A DNA stretch of 7,422 nt. It comes from Thermoleophilaceae bacterium. GTDB taxonomy: Bacteria > Actinomycetota > Thermoleophilia > Solirubrobacterales > Thermoleophilaceae. The notes under the pieces were generated by a model. It was not told the DNA's origin. It was given only the letters and a program-made list of their open reading frames with translations, and did no database searches. Below are positions 1 to 6,469 of the stretch, one piece after another (position 1 is the stretch's first letter; the number at the start of each line of letters is the position of its first letter). The DNA is taken from the NCBI GenBank assembly GCA_013696905.1, contig JACCXP010000178.1, forward strand, positions 1 through 7,422, in the 5' to 3' direction. The translations under genes were made by a program, and so were the position numbers.

Positions 1-207
1 GGCGTCGAAGAAAGAGCCGAAGTCGCGCAGCACCTCTGGGCTCGCGTTCTCGTTGAGGGCGAGCGAGGCCGAGGTGTGGCGCAGGAACAGGTGAGCGATC
101 CCGATTCGCATCCGCTCGAGGCCCGGCACACCAGCCTCGATCTCACCCGTGACCAGATGAAATCCGCGCCGGCGCGGCGCTAGCCGAAGCGTCGCCTGGG
201 CCCACAT
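1..207 (-). CDS. yjbQ: YjbQ-family protein (secondary thiamine-phosphate synthase type), 5' part only
   Basis: Only the first 69 codons lie in the window; the gene continues off the left edge. The reverse-strand protein begins MWAQATLRLAPRRRGFHLVT and continues with G-E-I, matching the N-terminus of E. coli YjbQ (M-W-Y-Q-K-T-L..., RGFHLVTDEI) from the first residue, so the ATG at 207 is well supported. The family signature HTSAS is at residues 44-48, followed by L-A-L-N-E-N-A at 49-55, which carries conserved residues of the beta-barrel fold. Established knowledge: the UPF0047/YjbQ family shows weak thiamine-phosphate synthase activity, but its physiological role is not settled. No Shine-Dalgarno precedes the start. 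A TACCCT -10 hexamer ends 7 nt before the ATG, suggesting a leaderless mRNA. The gene diverges from the kinase gene at 226. Confidence 0.93.
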   Translation of the reverse strand, partial: MWAQATLRLAPRRRGFHLVTGEIEAGVPGLERMRIGIAHLFLRHTSASLALNENASPEVLRDFGSFFDA

Positions 208-213
208 CGACCG

Positions 214-220
214 TAGGGTA
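214..220. promoter_or_regulatory. Shared -10 element of a divergent, probably leaderless promoter pair
   Basis: The 7 bases TAGGGTA read as TAGGGT on the plus strand (214-219) and TACCCT on the minus strand (220-215), both fitting the TANNNT -10 consensus. Six bases separate the plus hexamer from ATG 226 and seven separate the minus hexamer from ATG 207, the distances expected when transcription starts at or next to the start codon. No good -35 is visible on either side. Alternative reading: AGGG at 215-218 could be a weak Shine-Dalgarno for ATG 226. Confidence 0.5.
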
Positions 221-225
221 TGGCC

Positions 226-891
226 ATGGGGAGGAAAGGCACGACTGCCGCCCCACCGCATGCCACGAGCCTCGAGGAGCTGATCGAACGGGCACGTGCG
301 CTGGCGCGGTCCGGGCCCCGCCGCCTGCTCGGCATCACCGGCGCCCCTGGGGCCGGGAAGTCGCATCTCGCGACCGCGATCGCGCGCGCGCTCGGCCCCG
401 AAGCATCCGTCGTGGCGATGGACGGCTTTCACCTCGCAAACGGGGAGCTCGCGCGCCTCGGTCGGCGCGAGCGCAAGGGCGCGCCTGACACCTTCGACGG
501 CGCGGGTTACGTGGCGCTCCTGCGTCGACTGCGCGAGCCCGGCACAGAGACCGTGTACGCGCCGCGCTTCGAGCGCGAGATCGAGGAGCCCGTCGCCGCG
601 GCGGTGGCGGTCGAGCCCGCCGTGCGGTTGGTCGTGACCGAGGGCAACTACCTGCTCGTGGACTCGCCGCCGTGGGCGGCTGTCCGTCCGCTGCTCGACG
701 AGACGTGGTTCTGCGATCTGGACGACGAGCTCCGCGTCCACCGCCTCGTCGCTCGGCACGAGGCGTACGGCAAGTCGAGCGAGGAGGCCCGCGCGTGGGC
801 TCTCGGCAGCGACGAGCGCAACACGCGCATGGTCGCTGTGACGCGCTCGCGAGCGGACCTGGTCGTGCGCCTGGCGGGTGCGGCGCCGTAG
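226..891 (+). CDS. P-loop nucleoside/nucleotide kinase family protein (pantothenate/uridine/fructose kinase-like)
   Basis: Probable cytoplasmic ATP-dependent small-molecule kinase. Numbering from ATG 220, the Walker A loop GAPGAGKS is at 41-48 after a hydrophobic beta strand. MDGFH at 67-71 and the RKGAPDTFD block at 85-93 are typical of the phosphoribulokinase/uridine kinase/pantothenate kinase-like group that includes E. coli YggC. VYAPRFERE (112-120), TEGNYLL (140-146) and a C-terminal RH..YGKSSEEA (179-190) stretch complete the pattern, and the length (221-223 residues) is normal. The substrate cannot be read from sequence; sugars, nucleosides or pantothenate are all possible. Two starts exist, ATG 220 and ATG 226. 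The later one is preferred because the -10 element (214-219) would put the transcript start near 225-226, and because AGGG is better spaced to it. The gene diverges from yjbQ and is followed after 53 bases by the methyltransferase. Confidence 0.85.
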   Translation: MGRKGTTAAPPHATSLEELIERARALARSGPRRLLGITGAPGAGKSHLATAIARALGPEASVVAMDGFHLANGELARLGRRERKGAPDTFDGAGYVALLRRLREPGTETVYAPRFEREIEEPVAAAVAVEPAVRLVVTEGNYLLVDSPPWAAVRPLLDETWFCDLDDELRVHRLVARHEAYGKSSEEARAWALGSDERNTRMVAVTRSRADLVVRLAGAAP

Positions 892-929
892 CCGGCCGGG
901 CTGGTCGAGCACGGCCTGCGCTCGCCGCC

Positions 930-935
930 TACAGT
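930..935 (+). promoter_or_regulatory. Candidate -10 hexamer for the methyltransferase gene
   Basis: TACAGT fits TANNNT and ends nine bases before the TTG at 945, so a transcript would have almost no leader. There is no Shine-Dalgarno before the TTG and no convincing -35. Read-through from the kinase gene 53 bases upstream is the alternative. Confidence 0.3.
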
Positions 936-944
936 CCTGGCGCA

Positions 945-1712
945 TTGACCCAAACCCACGACATCCGCCTGCCCTCGGGGCACCACCCCGACGTCGACCA
1001 GGACGAGGAGTGGTTCGAGGTCGTGGCAGGCGGCGATCGGCGCCGGCTGCGCATCCACGACTACGAGCAGATCTTCTCGATCCCCGGCCTCTACGAGCAG
1101 CTCATCGACGGCGAGCTCCGGTGCCGGTCGCCGCGCACGATGGCCACCGTGCTGGCCACCCTGCTCGACAGCGAGGGCGAGCAGATGGCCAACCTCACCG
1201 TGCTCGACTTCGCCGCGGGCAACGGCATGATGGGCGAGGAGCTCGCGGCCAGGGGCGTCGAGTCGTTGACCGGCGTCGACAACATCGTCGAGGCCGCCGA
1301 TGCCGCGCAGCGCGATCGCCCCGGCCTCTACCGGCACTACGTCGTCGCAGACCTGACCGACATGGCGCCGGACGTCCGCCGCCGGCTCGAGGACGAGCGC
1401 TTCAACTGCCTCACGCTGGTGGCGGCGCTCAGCTTCGACGAGGTGCCGCCGCGGGCGTTCGCCGAGGCCTTCAACCTGGTCTCCGACGGCGGGTGGATCG
1501 CCTTCAACGTCAAGCGCGACCTGCTCCAAGACCAGGACGAGGGAGGCATCGGCGAGCTCGTCACGCGCATGGTCCAAGAGGGCGTCATGGAACAGCGAGC
1601 CTCGGTCCGCTACCGCCACCGCCTGTCGGTGAAGGGCGATCCGATCTACTACGTCGCATTGATGGGGAGGAAGCGGGCGCAGCTGCCGCTCGATTGGATC
1701 GCGGGCGACTGA
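945..1712 (+). CDS. Class I SAM-dependent methyltransferase, substrate unknown
   Basis: A 255-residue cytoplasmic protein with a Rossmann-type methyltransferase core. Motif I is VLDFAAGNG at 86-94. An acidic residue ends strand 2 (GVDN, D112), a motif II-like VADLTDM lies at 134-140, and a later strand follows a Asp-Gly-Gly turn (DGGWIAFNVKRDLL, 181-194). The 80 residues before motif I (IHDYEQIFSIPGLYEQL, 37-53) resemble the lid or N-terminal region of small-molecule methyltransferases with a TPR-like or Williams-Beuren type core, but I cannot assign a substrate. The frame is open far upstream into the kinase gene. The TTG at 945 is chosen because it clears that gene, immediately precedes recognisable protein and has a -10-like hexamer just before it. 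This start is less certain than the stop. The ATG at 1140 would cut into the N-terminal domain. Confidence 0.8.
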   Translation: MTQTHDIRLPSGHHPDVDQDEEWFEVVAGGDRRRLRIHDYEQIFSIPGLYEQLIDGELRCRSPRTMATVLATLLDSEGEQMANLTVLDFAAGNGMMGEELAARGVESLTGVDNIVEAADAAQRDRPGLYRHYVVADLTDMAPDVRRRLEDERFNCLTLVAALSFDEVPPRAFAEAFNLVSDGGWIAFNVKRDLLQDQDEGGIGELVTRMVQEGVMEQRASVRYRHRLSVKGDPIYYVALMGRKRAQLPLDWIAGD

Positions 1713-1726
1713 GGCGAGCATTCGCC
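1713..1726 (+). terminator. Small hairpin directly after the methyltransferase stop; weak terminator candidate
   Basis: GGCGA (1713-1717) and TCGCC (1722-1726) form a 5-bp stem with a GCAT loop, starting on the base after the stop codon. No T-run follows, so it is not a classical intrinsic terminator. It separates the methyltransferase from the atp promoter region. Confidence 0.25.
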
Positions 1727-1741
1727 GGTCCCGCTCACACT

Positions 1742-1757
1742 GTCACAAAGTTGTTAC
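1742..1757 (+). promoter_or_regulatory. Tandem GTNAC direct repeat, putative operator at the atp promoter
   Basis: GTCAC (1742-1746) and GTTAC (1753-1757) are separated by six bases, giving an 11-bp period. The repeat unit is really 11 bp: TGTCACAAAGT (1741-1751) and TGTTACAAAGT (1752-1762) match at 10 of 11 positions. GTNAC-N6-GTNAC is the architecture bound by OmpR-family response regulators such as actinobacterial GlnR and MtrA (established for those families; binding here is inference). The downstream copy overlaps the -35 box, so binding could repress or activate the atp operon. Confidence 0.4.
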
Positions 1758-1779
1758 AAAGTCCCCCCTCGTGTACCCT
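1751..1779 (+). promoter_or_regulatory. Probable promoter of the atp operon
   Basis: A TTGTTA -35 box (1751-1756) and a TACCCT -10 box (1774-1779) are separated by exactly 17 bp. Transcription would start near 1786, leaving about 80 bases of leader before the first gene. It lies in the only sizeable non-coding gap upstream of the atp genes, in an otherwise very GC-rich window. Confidence 0.6.
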
Positions 1780-1789
1780 CGAATCAAGT

Positions 1790-1834
1790 CTCGAAGCCGA
1801 TTCGGCAGGCGGATTCCACGGCCGTCGGCTCGAG
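1790..1834 (+). promoter_or_regulatory. Bulged stem-loop in the atp operon leader RNA
   Basis: CTCGA (1790-1794), a bulged A (1795) and GCCGA (1796-1800) pair with TCGGC (1825-1829) and TCGAG (1830-1834). After a TT bulge (1801-1802), CGGC (1803-1806) pairs with GCCG (1821-1824). That makes 14 base pairs around a 14-base loop, starting a few bases after the predicted transcript start. A competing small hairpin, GCCG-ATT-CGGC (1796-1806), uses part of the same sequence. The hairpin is followed only by CCCTTTC, so it is at best a poor terminator. A 5' stabiliser or regulatory leader is possible. Confidence 0.45.
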
Positions 1835-1865
1835 TGCCCTTTCATGCGCAGAGAGCCCCACCTCC

Positions 1866-2057
1866 TTGAGCCAGCCACCGAGCGGATCCGCAGCAGCGGC
1901 GGGGATCATGTTGCTGATGACGATCGTCGTCTGCGCCGCCGTCGGCTTCGGCGTGGGAACGCTCGTGGGAGCGGCGGCGCCGCTTGCGGTGGCAGGCGGA
2001 TTCGTGGGGCTCGTGCTCGGGTTCGTGCTCGTCTATTCGCGCTTCAAGAACATTTGA
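1866..2057 (+). CDS. AtpZ/AtpI-family-like small membrane protein
   Basis: A 63-residue protein with two hydrophobic helices (about 13-36 and 38-57) and a short basic end (Y-S-R-F-K-N-I). Each helix has a glycine-zipper pattern: G27/G31/G35 in the first, G44/G48/G52 in the second. This G-x3-G two-helix hairpin, its size and its place at the head of the atp operon fit AtpZ-like proteins. Established knowledge: AtpI assists c-ring assembly, and AtpZ works with AtpI in Mg2+/Ca2+ handling in alkaliphilic Bacillus. The role here is inferred. The TTG at 1866 is the only usual start in this frame before ATG 1908. No Shine-Dalgarno precedes it, and the region reads CACCTCCTT instead. ATG 1908 (49 residues, GGGG three bases upstream) would still keep both helices and may be the real start. 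The next gene begins 13 bases after the stop. Confidence 0.7.
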   Translation: MSQPPSGSAAAAGIMLLMTIVVCAAVGFGVGTLVGAAAPLAVAGGFVGLVLGFVLVYSRFKNI

Positions 2058-2070
2058 GCCGGGCATAGCC

Positions 2071-2421
2071 ATGGTGGTGATCCGACATCTCGACCTCGTC
2101 GTGCTCGCCCTCGCGCTGATCGTGTTCGTCCTGGGCGGCCTGCCGCTCGTGGGATGGGCGGCGGCGTCGGTTGCATGGGTCGTCCAGCGCCTGATCGGCG
2201 ACGCGCTTCAGAAGCGCGCCGAGGCAGCGGAGGATCCGCGAGCGGTCGTCGGCCTGGTCGCCGGCGGCTCGATGGGTCGCGCCTGGCTCACGGCGCTCGC
2301 GGTGCTCGCGATCGGCCTCGTCGCCGGAGAAGACGCCGGGCTCGCGGCGGCGCTGCTGATCCTCGTCCTCTTCACGACCTACTTCACGAGCCGGCTGATC
2401 CTGCGCGGGGTGGCTGCGTGA
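2071..2421 (+). CDS. Uncharacterised membrane protein in the atpI position
   Basis: A 116-residue, strongly hydrophobic protein. It has two membrane-spanning stretches at about 7-24 and 25-40, a charged loop (QRLIGDALQKRAEAAEDPR, 39-57), and two more hydrophobic stretches at about 70-86 and 89-107. It ends T-S-R-L-I-L-R, resembling the last helix of ATP synthase I-chain proteins. It sits where atpI is found in many bacteria, and its stop overlaps the atpB start by 4 bases (GTGA), so the two are probably translationally coupled. I do not recognise a definite family motif; assignment as a divergent AtpI rests on topology and position. The frame is open back to ATG 1984, but that would overlap the upstream gene. 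ATG 2071 clears it and starts directly at the hydrophobic domain. Confidence 0.7.
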   Translation: MVVIRHLDLVVLALALIVFVLGGLPLVGWAAASVAWVVQRLIGDALQKRAEAAEDPRAVVGLVAGGSMGRAWLTALAVLAIGLVAGEDAGLAAALLILVLFTTYFTSRLILRGVAA

Positions 2422-3305
2422 GGCAACGCGCGCTCGCCGCGCTCGCGCCACTCGCACTCCTTCTGTCGTCGCCGGCGCTCGCCCTCGCCCAAGGCGAGGA
2501 GAAGTTCATGCCGCAGAACGAGTTCAGGCTCGATCCGTGGATCCCGATCGAGGTCGCCGGCATCGACCTCTCGATCAACAAGGCGGTGCTCTACCTCGTG
2601 CTCGCCGCGCTTGCGACGTGCGGGACGATGGTCTACATCGCCCGTCGCATGCAGGACAAGCCCAACCGCGTGCAGACCGCCGTCGAGATGGCCTACGACC
2701 TCGCAAGCAACACGATCACGCGCGACAACATGGACTCCCGCATGGCCAACCGCTGGTTCCCGTTCATCGGCACGCTGTTCCTGTTCATCTGGTTCAGCAA
2801 CATGATCGGCTACATCCCGCTGCCGACCAACTCCGAGCACCCGGTCGCCGTGCTTGGGATCGAGATCCCCTCGTTCGCGCTCTACGCCGCCACGGCCAAC
2901 TTCTCGGTGCCGCTCGCGCTGACGCTCGTGGTCTGGCTCTCGTACCACTACGAGGGGATCCGGGCCAAGGGCTTCGTGCGCTACTTCAAGGGCTGGGTGC
3001 CGTCCGGGGTCAGCGGTCCAGTGGTCGCGCTGGTCGCGCCGATCGAGGTGATCTCGCAGTTCCTCCGCCTGGCGTCGCTGTCGGCGCGACTGTTCGCCAA
3101 CATGCTCGCCGGGCACCTGCTGATCCTGATCATGGCCGGCGGCCTCGCGGTGCTGCTCGGCTCGACGATCGTGGGCATCGTCACGCTGCCGGTGGGCTTT
3201 GCCTTCTACGTCTTCGAGGTCGGCCTGGTCGCGTCGCTCCAGGCCTTCATCTTCGCCCTCTTGTCAGCCATCTACCTCGGCGAGGCCGTCGCCGAGGAGC
3301 ACTAA
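2418..3305 (+). CDS. atpB: ATP synthase F0 subunit a
   Basis: Membrane stator subunit forming the proton half-channels against the c-ring. The 295-residue product has a signal-peptide-like start (V-R-Q-R, then hydrophobic A/L residues, ending A-L-A-L-A-Q near 25), the INKAVLYL helix (53-60), NMIGYIPLPT (128-137), and the diagnostic SLSARLFANMLAGHLL block (220-235). In that block R224 corresponds to the essential E. coli R210. H233 and E267 occupy regions where E. coli has E219 and H245, a swap known from other species. The C-terminus LQAFIFALLSAIYLGEAVAEEH (274-295) is typical. GTG 2418 overlaps the upstream stop by 4 bases. An alternative start at ATG 2508, with AGGAG at 2497-2501, would give 265 residues without the leader segment. 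GTG is preferred because the extra segment looks like a genuine signal sequence. Confidence 0.97.
   Translation: MRQRALAALAPLALLLSSPALALAQGEEKFMPQNEFRLDPWIPIEVAGIDLSINKAVLYLVLAALATCGTMVYIARRMQDKPNRVQTAVEMAYDLASNTITRDNMDSRMANRWFPFIGTLFLFIWFSNMIGYIPLPTNSEHPVAVLGIEIPSFALYAATANFSVPLALTLVVWLSYHYEGIRAKGFVRYFKGWVPSGVSGPVVALVAPIEVISQFLRLASLSARLFANMLAGHLLILIMAGGLAVLLGSTIVGIVTLPVGFAFYVFEVGLVASLQAFIFALLSAIYLGEAVAEEH
2497..2501 (+). promoter_or_regulatory. Shine-Dalgarno-like AGGAG inside atpB, before ATG 2508
   Basis: AGGAG lies six bases before an in-frame ATG at 2508, an ideal spacing for internal initiation that would make subunit a without the N-terminal hydrophobic segment. It also simply encodes Gly-Glu-Glu-Lys, so it may be coincidental. 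Confidence 0.3.
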
Positions 3306-3310
3306 GGAGA
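3304..3310 (+). promoter_or_regulatory. Strong ribosome binding site of atpE
   Basis: AAGGAGA overlaps the atpB stop codon (TAA, 3303-3305) and stands five bases before ATG 3316. It decides the atpE start: the frame is open further upstream, but only this ATG gives a standard c-subunit N-terminus. It is among the best Shine-Dalgarno sequences in the window, fitting the high copy number of subunit c. Confidence 0.8.
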
Positions 3311-3315
3311 TCCAC

Positions 3316-3582
3316 ATGGACCTACTCGGAGTCATCACAGTCATCGCCCAGGGCGGCGCGGAGGGCCAGAAGGCGCTCGCGCTAGGCCTCGGCACCGCGA
3401 TCGCCGCGATCGGGCCAGGCATCGGCGTCGGCTACATATTCGGCAAGGTGATCGAGTCGGTCACCCGCCAGCCCGAGATGCGCGGCGAGATCCAGTCGAT
3501 CATGTGGCTCGGCTTCGCCCTCACCGAGGCGATCGTGTTCTACGGCCTGCTGATGTCGCTCGTGGCCTTCTTCATCGCCTAG
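3316..3582 (+). CDS. atpE: ATP synthase F0 subunit c (proteolipid, H+ type)
   Basis: An 88-residue, two-helix hairpin that oligomerises into the rotor ring. Helix 1 contains the glycine-rich GLGTAIAAIGPGIGVG (24-39), the loop has the conserved RQP (51-53) contacting gamma/epsilon, and helix 2 carries the ion-binding glutamate E71 (A-L-T-E-A). Ion specificity can be read. The glutamine of Na+-type rings (as in Ilyobacter) is V38 here, and the Ser/Thr after the carboxylate is A72, so the ring should carry protons. Length and topology are normal, with a slightly extended N-terminus before helix 1. It follows atpB by 10 bases and is followed by atpF after 4 bases. Confidence 0.98.
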   Translation: MDLLGVITVIAQGGAEGQKALALGLGTAIAAIGPGIGVGYIFGKVIESVTRQPEMRGEIQSIMWLGFALTEAIVFYGLLMSLVAFFIA

Positions 3583-3586
3583 ACCG

Positions 3587-4174
3587 ATGCTCGCCGACCT
3601 CCTCACCACGCTGCCGGTCGCCCAGGAGGGCGGCGGCGAGGGCTCGTTCCTCGTCTCGCCCGGCCTCGGGCTGATGATCTGGACGTTGCTCGTCTTCTTC
3701 ATCACGCTCGCCGTCCTGCGCAAGTACGCGTTCCCGCGCATCGGCGAGGCGCTCGACAAGCGTCGGCTGGCGATCGAGGGATCGATCGACGCCGCCGAGC
3801 GCACCCGCCGCGAGGCCGATCAGCTGCTCGAGGAGTACCGCGAGCGGCTGCGTGAGGCGCGTCAGCAGGCCGAGGACATCGTCGCCCGTGCGCGCAAGGC
3901 CGCGGATCGCGTCGAGGACGATGCCAAGGCCCACGCCAAGGAGACGAGCGAGGAGATCCTGGCGCGCGCGCGCCGCGAGATCGAGTCCGAGACGCGCCGG
4001 GCGCTCGGCGAGATCCGCAAGGAGGTCGCGAACCTGACGGTGATCGCGACCGAGAAGGTCACGCGCAAGTCGCTCGACGACGAGGACCACCGGCGGCTGA
4101 TCGACGAGGCGCTCGAAGAAGTCGACTTCTCGACGCTTGCGCCCGCCGGGCGCGGCAACGGCGAGGGCAAGTAG
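3587..4174 (+). CDS. atpF: ATP synthase F0 subunit b
   Basis: Peripheral stalk subunit of 195 residues. A short N-terminal segment with a Gly/Glu-rich patch precedes one membrane helix (about 26-45). Then comes the conserved L-R-K-Y-A-F-P-R-I-G-E-A-L-D-K-R turn (44-59) and a long highly charged right-handed coiled coil (about 60-160, rich in E-A-R). The C-terminal part (LTVIATEKVTRKSLDDEDHRR, from 150) is typical of the delta-binding end, followed by a short Gly-rich tail. One b gene is present in the window, suggesting a b2 homodimer rather than a b/b' pair, and it is not fused to delta as in mycobacteria. The start lies 4 bases after the atpE stop with no visible Shine-Dalgarno, so initiation probably depends on coupling to atpE. 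Confidence 0.96.
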   Translation: MLADLLTTLPVAQEGGGEGSFLVSPGLGLMIWTLLVFFITLAVLRKYAFPRIGEALDKRRLAIEGSIDAAERTRREADQLLEEYRERLREARQQAEDIVARARKAADRVEDDAKAHAKETSEEILARARREIESETRRALGEIRKEVANLTVIATEKVTRKSLDDEDHRRLIDEALEEVDFSTLAPAGRGNGEGK

Positions 4175-4708
4175 TTGGACGAGATCGCCCGCGTCTACGC
4201 GCGCTCGCTGTTCGAGGTCGCGCAGGAGCACGGCGTCCTCGACGAGATCCGCGAACAGCTCGCCCAGTTCGCCGACGAGCTCGAGGGAAACCACGAGCTG
4301 CAGGTGTTCTTCTTCTCGCCGTACTTCTCGTCGCGGGAGAAGATCGACGGCATCGAACGCGCCATCGACGGCGCCGACGAGCGCTTCCTGCGCTTCCTCG
4401 GCCTGCTCGCCGAGCGCCACCGCATGCCGGTCATCTTCCGCGTGCGGCGCGCGTTCGAGTCGCTCTGGGCTGAGGAGAACAAGCTGATCTCGGTCTCGGT
4501 CACGAGCGCCGTCGAGCTCGATGAGCGGACGCTCGAGGGCATCGGCAAGCAGATCGAGGAGCAGACCGGCCGCCACGTCGAGCTAACGAGCCAGGTCGAT
4601 CCCGACGTGCTCGGAGGCCTGGTGCTGCGGGTTGGCAACATGATCCTCGACGCCAGCGTGCGCAATCGCCTGGACAGACTTCGCAAGCAAGTGGCCTCGG
4701 CCGCCTGA
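4175..4708 (+). CDS. atpH: ATP synthase F1 subunit delta (OSCP type)
   Basis: A 177-residue protein joining the peripheral stalk to the top of the alpha3beta3 head. The N-terminal helical domain begins [20 protein letters not shown] (1-20), the usual Y-A-x-A/S-L-F pattern. The C-terminal domain has the family signature [13 protein letters not shown] (142-154) followed by [12 protein letters not shown]. Length is standard. The start is a TTG immediately after the atpF stop (TAG|TTG, no gap), with GAGGG at 4163-4167 as a modest Shine-Dalgarno. The conserved N-terminus supports this start. It is a free-standing gene, not the b-delta fusion of mycobacteria. Confidence 0.97.
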   Translation: MDEIARVYARSLFEVAQEHGVLDEIREQLAQFADELEGNHELQVFFFSPYFSSREKIDGIERAIDGADERFLRFLGLLAERHRMPVIFRVRRAFESLWAEENKLISVSVTSAVELDERTLEGIGKQIEEQTGRHVELTSQVDPDVLGGLVLRVGNMILDASVRNRLDRLRKQVASAA

Positions 4709-4722
4709 GACGACCGCCGCCC

Positions 4723-4728
4723 AAGGAG
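4723..4728 (+). promoter_or_regulatory. Ribosome binding site of atpA with long CA-rich spacer
   Basis: AAGGAG precedes ATG 4740 with an 11-base spacer made mostly of a CA repeat (4731-4740, last A being the A of ATG). The core is strong but the spacing is longer than optimal. It lies in the 31-base gap after atpH. Confidence 0.7.
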
Positions 4729-4739
4729 ACCACACACAC

Positions 4740-6461
<1,722 letters not shown>

Positions 6462-6469
6462 CCACAGCC

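Noticed and set aside
1741..1762. CRP/FNR or Rex operator
   Set aside because: The repeats are direct with an 11-bp period and lack the TGTGA-N6-TCACA or TGTGAA-N6-TTCACA inverted-repeat form, so an OmpR-type direct repeat fits better.
1844..2068. ATG-started frame (74 codons) overlapping the AtpZ-like gene, a possible leader peptide
   Set aside because: It is Arg-rich with no recognisable pattern and no Shine-Dalgarno, and it runs in a different frame through a gene whose glycine-zipper helices make sense.
3316..3582. Na+-coupled c-ring
   Set aside because: The Na+-ligand glutamine is replaced by V38, and the residue after the ion-binding E71 is Ala rather than Ser/Thr, so H+ coupling is the better reading.
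3587..4708. Mycobacterial-type b-delta fusion
   Set aside because: A TAG stop at 4172-4174 separates two complete normal-length genes, with the delta N-terminus starting at the following TTG.
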